Assembly: GCF_017104715.1 (NCBI RefSeq)
Contig: NZ_JAAGPI010000025.1
Location: 78,584 to 142,583, forward strand
Reading direction: 5' to 3'
Length of the DNA: 64,000 nucleotides
DNA from: Burkholderia sp. Ac-20365
GTDB taxonomy: Bacteria; Pseudomonadota; Gammaproteobacteria; Burkholderiales; Burkholderiaceae
Part shown: positions 53,401-62,797 of the stretch, one piece after another
How positions within the stretch are numbered: the stretch's first letter is position 1
How the letters are laid out: the number at the start of each line of letters is the position of its first letter
Translations under genes and position numbers: made by a program
The notes under the pieces: model-generated
Told to the model about the DNA's origin: nothing
The model's database searches: none
The model's input: the letters and a program-made list of their open reading frames with translations, nothing else

Positions 53401-54987
53401 ATGTCCTTCGCCGTTCATGATCCCGGCCGGCAATTGCTGCCGTTTCGCGAGTCGCTGCTCGCGATGCTCGGCATCGCGTTTGTCACGATGCTGGTCGCGC
53501 TCGATCAGACAATTGTCGGCACCGCATTGCCGCGTATCGTCGCGGACCTGAAGGGCTTCGATTTCTACGCGTGGGTCGCGACGTCGTACATGCTCGCGTC
53601 CGTCATCACGATTCCGATCTTCGGGCGGCTGGGCGATCTGTACGGCCGCAAGCCGTTTCTGATCGCGGCGATCCTGCTTTTCACGCTGGCGTCGGTGCTG
53701 TGCGGGCTCGCCAACAGCATGCTGTTTCTGGTCGCTGCGCGCGGCTTGCAGGGTATCGGCGGCGGCATTCTGATCGGCACCGTGTTCGCCACCGTCGCCG
53801 ATCTGTTCCCCGATCCGAAGCTGCGGCTGCGCTGGCTGGTGTTCGTCACGTCGTCGTTCGGCATCGCGAATATTGTCGGGCCGACGCTCGGCGGCATGCT
53901 CACGCAGATGCAGGGCTGGCGGCTCGTGTTTTTCGTCAACGTGCCGGTGGGCATCGTGTCGCTGATCTTTGTTCAGATGTTCGTGCCGAAGCTCCGCCAT
54001 ATGAAGGCGAGCGGGCCGATCCAGCTCGACTGGCTCGGCGCGTTCGTCGTGGCCGTGACGTTTGGCGCGCTGCAACTGCTGATAGAACTGCTGCCGCGCG
54101 AGGGCTTCAATGGCACCACGGCGCTGCTGTTCGCGCTCACCAGCGCGTGCGGGCTCACGCTGTACTTCTGGGAAAAGCGCATGGGCTATCCCGTCGTGCC
54201 CGTCGACGTGCTGCTCGACCGCAAGCTCGCGCCGCTCTTCGCGATGTCGGTGCTGGGCGGTTTTGCGCTTTTTTCGATGGTGTTCTACGTGCCGCTGCTG
54301 TTCCAGGGCGGCTATGCGATGTCGCCGCACGATTCCGGCATGCTGATCACGCCGCTGCTGCTCGGCACGACGGTCGGCAGCGTGCTGAACAATCGCATCG
54401 TCACGCGTATCCGGCGCGCCAACGGTCTGATGTATGCGGGCTTCGCGCTGTTCGTGATCGGCTGTCTTGCGCTCGTGTCGTTCAAGGGGCACGAGCCGCA
54501 TATCGTGTGGATGTCTTGCATGGGCGTGAGCGGACTGGGGCTTGGACTCGTCGCGACGAACCTCACCATCTGCTCGCAACAGATCGTCGCGCGCGATCAC
54601 CTCGGCGCGGTGACGGCGCTGCTGCAATCGCTGCGGATTTTCGGCGGCATGCTCGGCACGGCGATCACGGGCGCGCTGCTCGGGCATATGTACACGCAGG
54701 GCGTGACCCGCTCGCTCGATTCGTATCAGGCGACGCAGTGGCTCAAGTCGTTCGCGAGCCCCGATCTGATGGTCGATCGCAACGAGCAGTCCGCGCTGAT
54801 CGAGCACCTGGTGGCCGCTGGCCATTCCGCCGATCCGATGATGCACATGGCGCGCGAAGCGCTGATTGCGTCGATTCACATCGGCTTGTCGGTGGCGGCG
54901 CTGGCCGCGTTGATCGGCTTGTGTCTCGCGTGGTTCGTGCCGAATGTGCAGGTTGCGTATCCCGACACGGAAGTGCGTGGCGTGTGA
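53401..54987 (+). CDS. MFS transporter, DHA2 family (EmrB/QacA-like)
   Basis: The 528-residue protein has 14 hydrophobic helices. Motif D1 is in LVALDQTIVGTALPRIVADL, motif A is FGRLGDLYGRKPF, and motif C-like Gly/Pro patterns (GIANIVGPTLGGMLT) lie in helix 5, typical for DHA2 drug pumps. It would be a proton-driven inner-membrane exporter; whether it uses an EmrA-like partner is unclear since none is adjacent. The start at 53401 has GGAG eight bases upstream; the longer frame begins in the promoter region. Confidence 0.92.
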   Translation: MSFAVHDPGRQLLPFRESLLAMLGIAFVTMLVALDQTIVGTALPRIVADLKGFDFYAWVATSYMLASVITIPIFGRLGDLYGRKPFLIAAILLFTLASVLCGLANSMLFLVAARGLQGIGGGILIGTVFATVADLFPDPKLRLRWLVFVTSSFGIANIVGPTLGGMLTQMQGWRLVFFVNVPVGIVSLIFVQMFVPKLRHMKASGPIQLDWLGAFVVAVTFGALQLLIELLPREGFNGTTALLFALTSACGLTLYFWEKRMGYPVVPVDVLLDRKLAPLFAMSVLGGFALFSMVFYVPLLFQGGYAMSPHDSGMLITPLLLGTTVGSVLNNRIVTRIRRANGLMYAGFALFVIGCLALVSFKGHEPHIVWMSCMGVSGLGLGLVATNLTICSQQIVARDHLGAVTALLQSLRIFGGMLGTAITGALLGHMYTQGVTRSLDSYQATQWLKSFASPDLMVDRNEQSALIEHLVAAGHSADPMMHMAREALIASIHIGLSVAALAALIGLCLAWFVPNVQVAYPDTEVRGV

Positions 54988-55080
54988 CGTTTTGCCTGCC
55001 TGACGGGCCGGTGGGTCGCCGGGTTTGCTATGATCGCTGTATAAATATACAGCCCTCCGTGCTCTCCGTGTCCAATAGCC

Positions 55081-56784
55081 GTGCCGACCGACGCTCCCGA
55101 TCCGTTCTATTACCTGTCGAATTTCGAGCGCGCGCTCGCGTGGATCGCCAGCCGTTATGACGATCTGCTGAGCGACAGCGAACGGGCTTTTCTCGACGCT
55201 TTCCTGAATGACGACGCGCGCCTGCCGAAAGCATCGCGCGCGCTGCTCGTGCGCATGCTGATGCGCAAAGGCACGCTGTTTCGCACAGGGCGGCTTGCGT
55301 ATGCGGAAATCGGTTGTCCCGTTGCGGCCGCTGCGCCGCTCGCCGCGCTCGGTCTGATCGACGCCGATTCAGATGTCTCGCTCGACGAACTGTTCGCGCT
55401 CGCGACACGCCCCGAACTGCAACGCACGTTTGCCGCGACGCCCGCGCTCAAGGGGTTGCGCAAGCCCGAATGGCTCGAAGCGCTGCGTGTCGCGGATCCC
55501 GCGCACGCACAGCCAAGGCGCTATCGCGAGTGGGACGCTGCCGCGGATGAAGCCGCGTTGCGCGTGCTCGTCGCGCCGTTGTGCGAGCGTTTCCGTTTGA
55601 TGTTCTTCGGCAATCTGCATCAGGACTGGTCAGAATTCGTGCTCGCCGATCTGGGCGTCTACCAGTACGAGCGCGTGGCGTTCGCGCCGTCGTCGCGGGC
55701 GTTCCAGCAGCGCGAGGACGTCGACGTTTATCTGGCGCTGCATGCATGCCGCGAACTGCTCGAACTGACGGGCGACGAAGCGCTCGATCCTCTGCTCGAA
55801 GCCGTCGATTCAATCGATACCCAGCACAACCCCTGGCTCGCGTTGCGCCGCGCGAAACTGCTGTTCGCGATCGGTTATCAGGCGGAGCGTCGTCATGACT
55901 GGGAGACGGCGTTGCGCGTCTACGAGCGCTGTACGTGGCCTGGCGCGCGGCATCGGCGTATGCGCGTGCTGGAGCGTGACGGCCGCGACGCGGACGCGCT
56001 CGCGCTGGCGTTACAGGCGTCAGCCGCGCCCGAGAGCGAAGAGGAGCAGCAACGCGTCGCGCGCATGATGCCGCGCCTGCAACGGCGGCTCGGCGGCGCG
56101 GCGCACAAGCCTGCAGCTGTGCGAGCGGCGCAGCGCGGCATGCTCGAACTGCCGCGTCCGTTCGATCCGATCGCCGTCGAATACGCAGTGCGCGACCATC
56201 TGTCGACGGATGACGCACCCGTGCATTACGTCGAAAACGCGCTTATCAATTCACTGTTCGGGCTGCTCTGCTGGGAACCCGTTTTCGAGGCCGTGCCGGG
56301 CGCGTTCTTTCACCCGTTCCAGCGCGGTCCCGCCGATCTGCACGCGCCTGATTTCCGCGCGCGCCGCGCCGCACAGTTCGACGCGTGCTTTGCGCAACTG
56401 GCGAGCGGCGCGTATCGCGAGACCATTTTGCGGCACTTCGAAACCAAAGCCGGGCTGCAATCGCCGTTCGTGTTCTGGGGAATGTTGACGCCGGAATTGC
56501 TGACGCTCGCGCTCGACTGCCTGCCCGCCGCGCATCTGAAGCTGTGGTTCGAGCGCCTGCTGGCCGACATCCGCACGAACCGTTCAGGCTTGCCCGATCT
56601 GATCCGCTTCTGGCCGCGCGAGCAGCGCTATGAGCTGATCGAAGTGAAAGGGCCGGGCGACCGCCTGCAGGACAACCAGATCCGCTGGCTCGCGTACTGC
56701 GTGCAGCACGCTATGCCCGTGCGCGTGCTCGATGTCCGCTGGACCGAGGACGTCGAAGGCGCTGAGAACGCGGAGGCGGCATGA
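55081..56784 (+). CDS. FAN1-like VRR-NUC nuclease
   Basis: The 567-residue protein starts with YYLSNFERALAWIASRYDDLLSD, and the RALLVRMLMRKGTLFR winged-helix block matches bacterial FAN1 homologues such as P. aeruginosa FAN1 (about 560 residues). A TPR-like middle follows (TALRVYERCTW), then a C-terminal VRR-NUC nuclease with D506 (GLPDLIRFW) and E521-x-K523 (ELIEVKGPGD). FAN1 cuts 5' flaps and unhooks DNA interstrand crosslinks. The start is GTG at 55081. Its stop overlaps the next gene's ATG (ATGA), so both are translated together. Confidence 0.9.
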   Translation: MPTDAPDPFYYLSNFERALAWIASRYDDLLSDSERAFLDAFLNDDARLPKASRALLVRMLMRKGTLFRTGRLAYAEIGCPVAAAAPLAALGLIDADSDVSLDELFALATRPELQRTFAATPALKGLRKPEWLEALRVADPAHAQPRRYREWDAAADEAALRVLVAPLCERFRLMFFGNLHQDWSEFVLADLGVYQYERVAFAPSSRAFQQREDVDVYLALHACRELLELTGDEALDPLLEAVDSIDTQHNPWLALRRAKLLFAIGYQAERRHDWETALRVYERCTWPGARHRRMRVLERDGRDADALALALQASAAPESEEEQQRVARMMPRLQRRLGGAAHKPAAVRAAQRGMLELPRPFDPIAVEYAVRDHLSTDDAPVHYVENALINSLFGLLCWEPVFEAVPGAFFHPFQRGPADLHAPDFRARRAAQFDACFAQLASGAYRETILRHFETKAGLQSPFVFWGMLTPELLTLALDCLPAAHLKLWFERLLADIRTNRSGLPDLIRFWPREQRYELIEVKGPGDRLQDNQIRWLAYCVQHAMPVRVLDVRWTEDVEGAENAEAA

Positions 56785-59039
56785 GCTACGTCGTCGCCGT
56801 GCGCACGCTCTGCGAATTCACCGCGCGGCGCGGCGACCTCGATCTGCGCTTCACGCCTGCGCCATCGGCGCTCGAAGGGATCGCCGGGCATCAGGTCGTA
56901 ACGGCACGCCGTGCATCCGGCTACGAAACGGAAGTCACGCTGACGGGCACGCATGGCAGTCTCACGGTGCGCGGTCGTGCCGATGGTTACGATCCGGCGC
57001 TCAACCGGCTCGAAGAGATCAAGACGCATCGCGGCGATCTCGATCGGATGCCTGCCAATCATCGCGCGCTGCATTGGGCGCAGGCGCTCGTGTACGGGCA
57101 TCTGCTGTGCGAGGCGCGCGGCCTCGCAGAACTGACCGTCGCGCTCGTCTACTTCGATATCGCCTCGCAAAAGGAAACCGTGCTGACAGAGCAGCACACG
57201 GCGGCATCGTTACGCGCGTTCTTCGAAGACCAATGTGAGCGCTTCATTGCCTGGGCTTTACGCGAGGAAGCGCATCGCGAGGCGCGCAACGCCGCGTTGA
57301 ACGCACTGCGCTTTCCATACGGAGAATTTCGCAGCGGACAGCGCGAGCTTTCCGTAGCCGTATTCAGGGCCGCGCGCGACGCTCGCTGTCTGATGGCGCA
57401 GGCACCGACGGGTATCGGCAAGACGCTCGGCACGATCTTTCCGCTGCTAAAGGCGTGCGGCGCGGATCATCTGGACCGCGTGTTCTTTCTGACCGCAAAA
57501 ACGCCGGGCCGCGCGCTCGCGCTCGACGCCATCGAGTCCCTGCATCGAAGCGAAGCCGCGCTGCCGTTGCGCACGCTCGAACTCGTCGCACGCGACAAGG
57601 CCTGCGAGCATCCCGACAAATCATGTGATGGCGAATCGTGTCCGCTTGCACGCGGCTTCTATGACCGTCTGCCCGCCGCGCGCGATACCGCGTTGCAGGC
57701 GCGCACGCTCGATCGCGCGGCCGTGCGCGAAGCGGCGCTCGCGCATGACATCTGCCCGTACTATCTGGCGCAGGAAATGGCGCGCTGGTGCGACGTGGTG
57801 GTCGGCGACTACAACTACTACTTCGACAGCAGCGCGATGCTGTACGCGCTCACGCAACTGAACGGCTGGCGCGTCGCCGTACTCGCCGATGAAGCGCACA
57901 ATCTGCCCGACCGTGCGCGCCGCATGTACAGCGCGACGCTCGATCAATACGCGTTTCGCGGCGCGCGCCATACTGCGCCTGCCGCGCTGAAAAAGCCGTT
58001 CGATCGCCTGAATCGCGAATGGAATGCGCTCAACCGCGAGCGCAAGACAGCGTATGAGGTGCTGCCCGACGTGCCGCCCAAGCTGCAATCGGCACTGCAA
58101 AACCTGACTTCATCGATTGGCGATCAGCTTGCCGAAGCCCCGCAATCCGTCGATGAAACTACACTGCGTTTCTATTTCGACGCGCTGCATTTCGCGTCTC
58201 TGGTCGAAGAATTCGGTGCTCATTCGATCGTCGATGTGACGCTCGATACGCGCCAAAGCGCGAAGGCTACGACAGAAATCTGCGTGCGCAACGTGATTCC
58301 CGCGCCGTTTCTCAAGCCGCGCTACGCCGCCGCGCGCGCAACGATCGTTTTCTCCGGCACGCTCAGTCCGCAGCATTTCTATCGCGATATGCTCGGTCTG
58401 CCCGACGACACCGGCTGGCTCGAGGTCGAAGGGCCGTTTCGCGCCGAGCAACTGGATGTGCGCGTCGCGCGTCATGTGTCGACGCGCTGGCGCGACCGCG
58501 AGCGCTCGCTTGAACCCATCGTCGATCTGATCGCGCAGCAGTACGCCGCGCGTCCCGGCAACTATCTTGGCTTTCTCAGCAGCTTCGACTATTTGCAGCG
58601 TGTGGCCGGTTCGATGCGCGAGCGGCATCCGCATGTGCCCATCTGGACGCAGGAGCCGCGCATGGACGAAGCCTCACGCGATGCGTTTCTCGCGCGCTTC
58701 ACGACAGGCAGCGCGGGCGTCGGCTTCGCGGTGCTGGGCGGGGCGTTTTCGGAAGGCGTCGATCTTGTCGGCGAACGGTTGATCGGCGCGTTCATCGCGA
58801 CGCTCGGCCTGCCGCAGATGAACGACGTCAACGAACAGATGCGACGTACCTTCGATACGCAGTTCGGCAATGGCTACGATTACGCGTATCTGTATCCGGG
58901 CATGCAGAAGGTCGTGCAGGCAGCGGGGCGCGTGATCCGCACCGAGCACGACGCGGGTGTCGTGCATCTGATCGACGACCGTTACCAGCGCGCGGATGTG
59001 CGACGCCTGTTGCCGCGCTGGTGGAAGGTGGAGGCATAG
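56781..59039 (+). CDS. Cas4-like nuclease / XPD-DinG type Fe-S helicase fusion
   Basis: The 752-residue protein begins with a PD-(D/E)XK nuclease-like domain (GRADGYD with D68, E79-x-K81, then QALVYGHLLCEARG). The helicase part has Walker A APTGIGKT (208-215) and DEAH (370-373). The four cysteines C275, C282, C287 and C325 fit the XPD/DinG 4Fe-4S cluster pattern. The C-terminal motif VI is QAAGRVIRTE. It is a 5'-3' DNA helicase of the Rad3 family with an added nuclease. Its ATG overlaps the stop of the FAN1-like gene by four bases, suggesting a joint role in repair. Confidence 0.9.
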   Translation: MSYVVAVRTLCEFTARRGDLDLRFTPAPSALEGIAGHQVVTARRASGYETEVTLTGTHGSLTVRGRADGYDPALNRLEEIKTHRGDLDRMPANHRALHWAQALVYGHLLCEARGLAELTVALVYFDIASQKETVLTEQHTAASLRAFFEDQCERFIAWALREEAHREARNAALNALRFPYGEFRSGQRELSVAVFRAARDARCLMAQAPTGIGKTLGTIFPLLKACGADHLDRVFFLTAKTPGRALALDAIESLHRSEAALPLRTLELVARDKACEHPDKSCDGESCPLARGFYDRLPAARDTALQARTLDRAAVREAALAHDICPYYLAQEMARWCDVVVGDYNYYFDSSAMLYALTQLNGWRVAVLADEAHNLPDRARRMYSATLDQYAFRGARHTAPAALKKPFDRLNREWNALNRERKTAYEVLPDVPPKLQSALQNLTSSIGDQLAEAPQSVDETTLRFYFDALHFASLVEEFGAHSIVDVTLDTRQSAKATTEICVRNVIPAPFLKPRYAAARATIVFSGTLSPQHFYRDMLGLPDDTGWLEVEGPFRAEQLDVRVARHVSTRWRDRERSLEPIVDLIAQQYAARPGNYLGFLSSFDYLQRVAGSMRERHPHVPIWTQEPRMDEASRDAFLARFTTGSAGVGFAVLGGAFSEGVDLVGERLIGAFIATLGLPQMNDVNEQMRRTFDTQFGNGYDYAYLYPGMQKVVQAAGRVIRTEHDAGVVHLIDDRYQRADVRRLLPRWWKVEA

Positions 59040-59081
59040 CAACAGGCCGTATCACGCAGCAGCAGGAACGGGAGACGCTCC

Positions 59082-59570
59082 ATGCGCGCAGACGAATACC
59101 GTTTCACGACGATCTGGCGCATCGACGCACCGCGGCAGGCCGTATGGGACGCGATCCACGATCCGGCGCGCTGGCCGCAATGGTGGACCTGCGTCGAGCG
59201 CGTGATCGAAGCGGAGCCGGGCGCGAGCGATGGTGTTGGCGCGCTGCATCGTTATACGTGGAAAGGGCGTTTGCCTTATCGCGTTGCGTTCGACATGCGC
59301 GTGACGCGCGTCGAGCCGCTCGTGCTGCTCGAAGGCGAAGCGTGTGGCGATGTCGAAGGAACGGGGCGCTGGGATTTCTCGACGCAGGGCGAGGCGACCG
59401 TCGTGCGCTACGAATGGCGCGTGCGCACGAAGCGCGGCTGGATGAACCTGCTGGCGCCGCTCGCGCGCCCGTTCTTCAAATGGAATCACGACTACGTGAT
59501 GCAGCAGGGCGGTGAAGCGCTGGCTCAACTGCTCGACGCGCGGCTGCTGGGCGTCGAGCATTCGTCATGA
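59082..59570 (+). CDS. SRPBCC (START-like) family protein
   Basis: The 162-residue protein has the SRPBCC pattern: FTTIWRIDAPRQAVWDAIHDPARWPQWWTCVERVIE at the N-terminus, GALHRYTWKGRLPYRVAFDMRV in the middle, and the helix EALAQLLDARLLG at the end. The family binds hydrophobic ligands in a helix-grip fold. No enzymatic residues stand out. GGGAG precedes the ATG. It lies 42 bases after the helicase gene and may be cotranscribed, but a functional link is not obvious. Confidence 0.85.
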   Translation: MRADEYRFTTIWRIDAPRQAVWDAIHDPARWPQWWTCVERVIEAEPGASDGVGALHRYTWKGRLPYRVAFDMRVTRVEPLVLLEGEACGDVEGTGRWDFSTQGEATVVRYEWRVRTKRGWMNLLAPLARPFFKWNHDYVMQQGGEALAQLLDARLLGVEHSS

Positions 59571-59578
59571 AGTGCGCG

Positions 59579-62137
59579 TCAGTGTCGCGCGGGTTTTGCT
59601 GAAGGTTTCTCTGCAGACGAACCGTCCTGCCTGTTCGACGGACGCGGCGGCCCTTCGAGTTCGTCGTCGGTGGAATCGGCAGCGCCCGCTGCGGTATTGG
59701 ACGACACCAGCACGCTGCGTTGAGGATTCGAAATCTCGATGCCCTTCGCGCTGAACGACTCGAAGATGCGCCGGTTGAATTCGCGCTGCGTCGGCCAGCG
59801 CGCGGTATCGCGGCACTGGATCTGGCCGGCGAGCGTGACGGACGCGCCATCGACGGCGTCGACGCCCCAGAAGCTGAAGTCCGACAGAATGCCGTCCTTG
59901 AACTGATCGTCCTCGCGCAGCGCGGCGCCGATCTCCTTGAGCGTCGCGATCGCGAGATCGACATCCTGGCCGTACGCGATGCTGACCCGCACAGCCGCAT
60001 TGCCCAGCCCGCGGTTCGTATTGTTCACGGTCGATACTGAACTGAACGGCACCGTGTACAGCGAACCGTCGCCGCCGCGCAGCCGCACGGTGCGGATCGA
60101 TAGATATTCGACCGTGCCCGACACGCCCGCGAGCGTGACCCAGTCGCCGACCTGCATTGCGTTTTCCATCAGCAGGAAGATGCCCGTGATGAAATCCTGC
60201 ACCAGTTTTTGCGAGCCGAAGCCGAGCGCGACGCCGAAGATGCTCGCGCTCGCGAGCAGCGGCGCGGTGTTCACGCCGAGTTCGCTCAGGCCCGTCATCA
60301 CGACAACCAGCGCGATCACGACGAACAGCGCGCTGCGCAGCATCGGCACCAGCGTGCGCAGCCGCGCGGCGCGCATCAGGTCGCCGCTTTTGGTCCACTG
60401 CGCGAGGCGCTTTTCGACGGCGACGTTCGCGAGTTCCCAGACCACGAGCGCGATCACGGTGGCCACGAGGATCGTGACGATGGCCGACGTCAGCCGGTGG
60501 CCGATCGCGCCAGGCCGGAAGAACTGCCACACGTCGATGCCCCAGACCTGCAACAGCACGAGCGCGCTGACGACCACCACCAGCGCCGAGACGGCACGCC
60601 GGATCAGCGGATAGTAGCGATACGCGTGTTCGTGAATCAGCGAGCGCTGCTCGCCTTCATCGACATGAAAAAGCCGTCCGAGCGCGCCGAACAGCACGAT
60701 CGACACGACGCGCGCGCCCACCAGCACGCCCAGCGACACGCCGCCGAGATGCAGCAGCGTGCGGTAGCCGTTGTGGACATCGAGCGCCCACACGAACCAC
60801 AGCGCCATCACGATGAACACGGCCACCCACGCCCACATGTCGATCAGCCCGTGCGCGAGAATCGTCACGGGGCGCTGGGTGATGCTGTCGGACGCGCTAT
60901 CGTCGGTGCGGCTGGTGCGCTCGCGCAGCAGCGCGGAAATCGGCGCGCGGCATTGCAGGATCATGATCGAGATCATCACGTGCCCGACGAGCGCCAGCAG
61001 CTTCACGAGCGGCAGATGCGCCGCGTCGCTCAGGCCGAGCGCGGTGGCGATCTCGATCAGCGCGCCGCCCGTGCCGATCACGCTGACCACGCGGATCACC
61101 CAGCGCTGCATGAAGAGCGCCCAGCTATCGGGCAGCCGCAGCAGACGCAGCCCCGGCGCATCCGGCTGCAGGAAAAAGCCCGCGGCGATCACGATCGCGC
61201 GGCAGATCACGTAGAGATCGATCAGGCCGTTGAGCGCCATGTCCTGAATCGTGGCGTCGTCCGTGAAGATCGACATCAGCGCGCTCGCGGCCGACACGAA
61301 CACGACGAGCGGGAGCATGCGCAGCAGCAGTTGCAGCGCCGCGCTCGGCAGGCGTTGCAGCGTGGTCCAGTGGTGTTCCGCCTGGCGCTTGCTGCGTGCT
61401 TCCTTCTGCTGGTTTTCGGCGTTGCTGGGCGTCGCAGTGGATGGATCGGATGCGGACGAGCCGGATGGCGGTGTCGACATCGATGTGGCGGCAGGCGCAT
61501 TGGCATGGGCAGCGGCGGCTTCCTGCGCGTGCTCCATGGCTTCACGCGCTTCCCGCTGCTCGCGCCGCAAGATGATCGCGGCGCGCGCGCGGCGCAGCAG
61601 ACGGCGCGCGAGCCATTCGAGCGCGATGGCGGGCACCAGCGTGCCGATCAGTGCGAGCAGCACGCCGAACACCTTCGCGCGCTCGTGCGGATCGGAGAGT
61701 TGCACGTTCCACCAGTAGCGCGCCGACGACGTGTCCAGCAACACCGCGACCGACCGCTTGAGCGTCATGCCGCCCTGCGTGAGCCAGTGCGCGCCCTGAC
61801 GCACCAGTTGCGAAGCGAGGCCATTCGATTTGAACGCGGCGGCGACGCTCGCGCCCGAGGCGGCGTCCGTCGCGGCAGTCGCGGACGCACCCGCAGCGCC
61901 CGAAGCGGGCGTATCGGGCGTGGCGAGCACACCTGCCGCGGCAATCGCCGTCAGCGTGTCCTCGATCTGCGCGCGCTTTTTGGGGTCGTTCAGCACTTGC
62001 AGCGCCTGGCGGGCCTGGTCGGGCGTCAGCGTGACGGTGGTGGCGGACGCGCCGGACGCGCTCGTCGTCGCGGTCACGGCGGAGAAAGCCGGCGCGCAGA
62101 ACAGCGCCAGCAAACAGATCAGAAAAAGTTTGCGCAT
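59579..62137 (-). CDS. large MscS-family mechanosensitive channel
   Basis: The 852-residue protein has a signal peptide (MRKLFLICLLALFCAPAFSA), then a periplasmic low-complexity region. A long series of hydrophobic helices follows. The MscS pore and beta domain near residues 590-730 contains LLASASIFGVALGFGSQKLVQDFITGIFLLMENAMQVGDWVTLAGVSGTVEYLSIR. The last 45 residues form a polar tail (DDELEGPPRPSNRQDGSS). The pattern matches YbdG/YnaI-like multi-helix channels that open on membrane tension. The start at 62137 is the ATG that leaves the signal peptide intact; the longer frame has no family-like sequence. Confidence 0.9.
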   Translation of the reverse strand: MRKLFLICLLALFCAPAFSAVTATTSASGASATTVTLTPDQARQALQVLNDPKKRAQIEDTLTAIAAAGVLATPDTPASGAAGASATAATDAASGASVAAAFKSNGLASQLVRQGAHWLTQGGMTLKRSVAVLLDTSSARYWWNVQLSDPHERAKVFGVLLALIGTLVPAIALEWLARRLLRRARAAIILRREQREAREAMEHAQEAAAAHANAPAATSMSTPPSGSSASDPSTATPSNAENQQKEARSKRQAEHHWTTLQRLPSAALQLLLRMLPLVVFVSAASALMSIFTDDATIQDMALNGLIDLYVICRAIVIAAGFFLQPDAPGLRLLRLPDSWALFMQRWVIRVVSVIGTGGALIEIATALGLSDAAHLPLVKLLALVGHVMISIMILQCRAPISALLRERTSRTDDSASDSITQRPVTILAHGLIDMWAWVAVFIVMALWFVWALDVHNGYRTLLHLGGVSLGVLVGARVVSIVLFGALGRLFHVDEGEQRSLIHEHAYRYYPLIRRAVSALVVVVSALVLLQVWGIDVWQFFRPGAIGHRLTSAIVTILVATVIALVVWELANVAVEKRLAQWTKSGDLMRAARLRTLVPMLRSALFVVIALVVVMTGLSELGVNTAPLLASASIFGVALGFGSQKLVQDFITGIFLLMENAMQVGDWVTLAGVSGTVEYLSIRTVRLRGGDGSLYTVPFSSVSTVNNTNRGLGNAAVRVSIAYGQDVDLAIATLKEIGAALREDDQFKDGILSDFSFWGVDAVDGASVTLAGQIQCRDTARWPTQREFNRRIFESFSAKGIEISNPQRSVLVSSNTAAGAADSTDDELEGPPRPSNRQDGSSAEKPSAKPARH

Positions 62138-62351
62138 GTAGGGCCGGTGGTCGGCGGCGATGCGCGTACGGCTGGACGCGATGCGGCGCCGGAGCCACCA
62201 CGATTCGACTGAAAAATAAAGCGACCCTCGCGGGACACGATAAGTTCCGCAAACCTGGCGTTTCGGCCATCCGGCGCGCATCGGCGCGTGCTATCCGCGC
62301 GTTTTCGTGCATTTTTATGCCGAAACGCAATGCCCTCGCGTGGCTGGCATG

Positions 62352-62693
62352 TTACGCATGAACGGGGCGCGCGGGCTTGCCGAGCGTCCCGTCGACGACT
62401 TCCGTGAAGGTTCGTTCCTCGCGCAGGATGAAGCGTTTTTCCTGCGCCATGCGGAAGTTTTCGACCGATGCCGGGTCCGTGCGCAGCCGCGCGCGATACG
62501 CCTCGTAAGCGGCGAGGCTGTCGAAGGCGATGAGGCCCCACGCGATGTCGTTGGTGCCTTCGTGCGGCAGGAAATAGCCGAGCAGATGGCCGCCGCAGCG
62601 CGGAATGATGTCTCCCCAGTTCTGCGCGTATTGCCGGAACGCGTCGCGCTGGAACGGATCGATCTGATAGCGGATGAAGCAGGTGATCGTCAT
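62352..62693 (-). CDS. NIPSNAP-family dimeric alpha-beta barrel protein
   Basis: The 113-residue protein begins MTITCFIRYQIDPFQRDAFRQYAQNWGDIIPRCGG and contains SLAAYEAYRARLRTDPASVENFRMAQEKRFILREERTF, the usual NIPSNAP pattern of a small dimeric barrel. Bacterial members have no assigned reaction. GGGAG lies seven bases before the ATG. It lies on the minus strand, 104 bases downstream of an MFS gene. Confidence 0.87.
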   Translation of the reverse strand: MTITCFIRYQIDPFQRDAFRQYAQNWGDIIPRCGGHLLGYFLPHEGTNDIAWGLIAFDSLAAYEAYRARLRTDPASVENFRMAQEKRFILREERTFTEVVDGTLGKPARPVHA

Positions 62694-62797
62694 GGGGGGA
62701 CTCCCGTCGTTGTCATTGATTGGATGACGGTCAGTATCCGCGACGCGCAGCACGCGATGTTTCAGGCTGGATGGAAGTGTGGATGCGCGCTGCTTTC

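Noticed and set aside
53314..54879. 521-codon minus-strand frame opposite the DHA2 pump
   Set aside because: Composition is the mirror of a membrane protein (Arg/Gln/His-rich), so it is a shadow frame.
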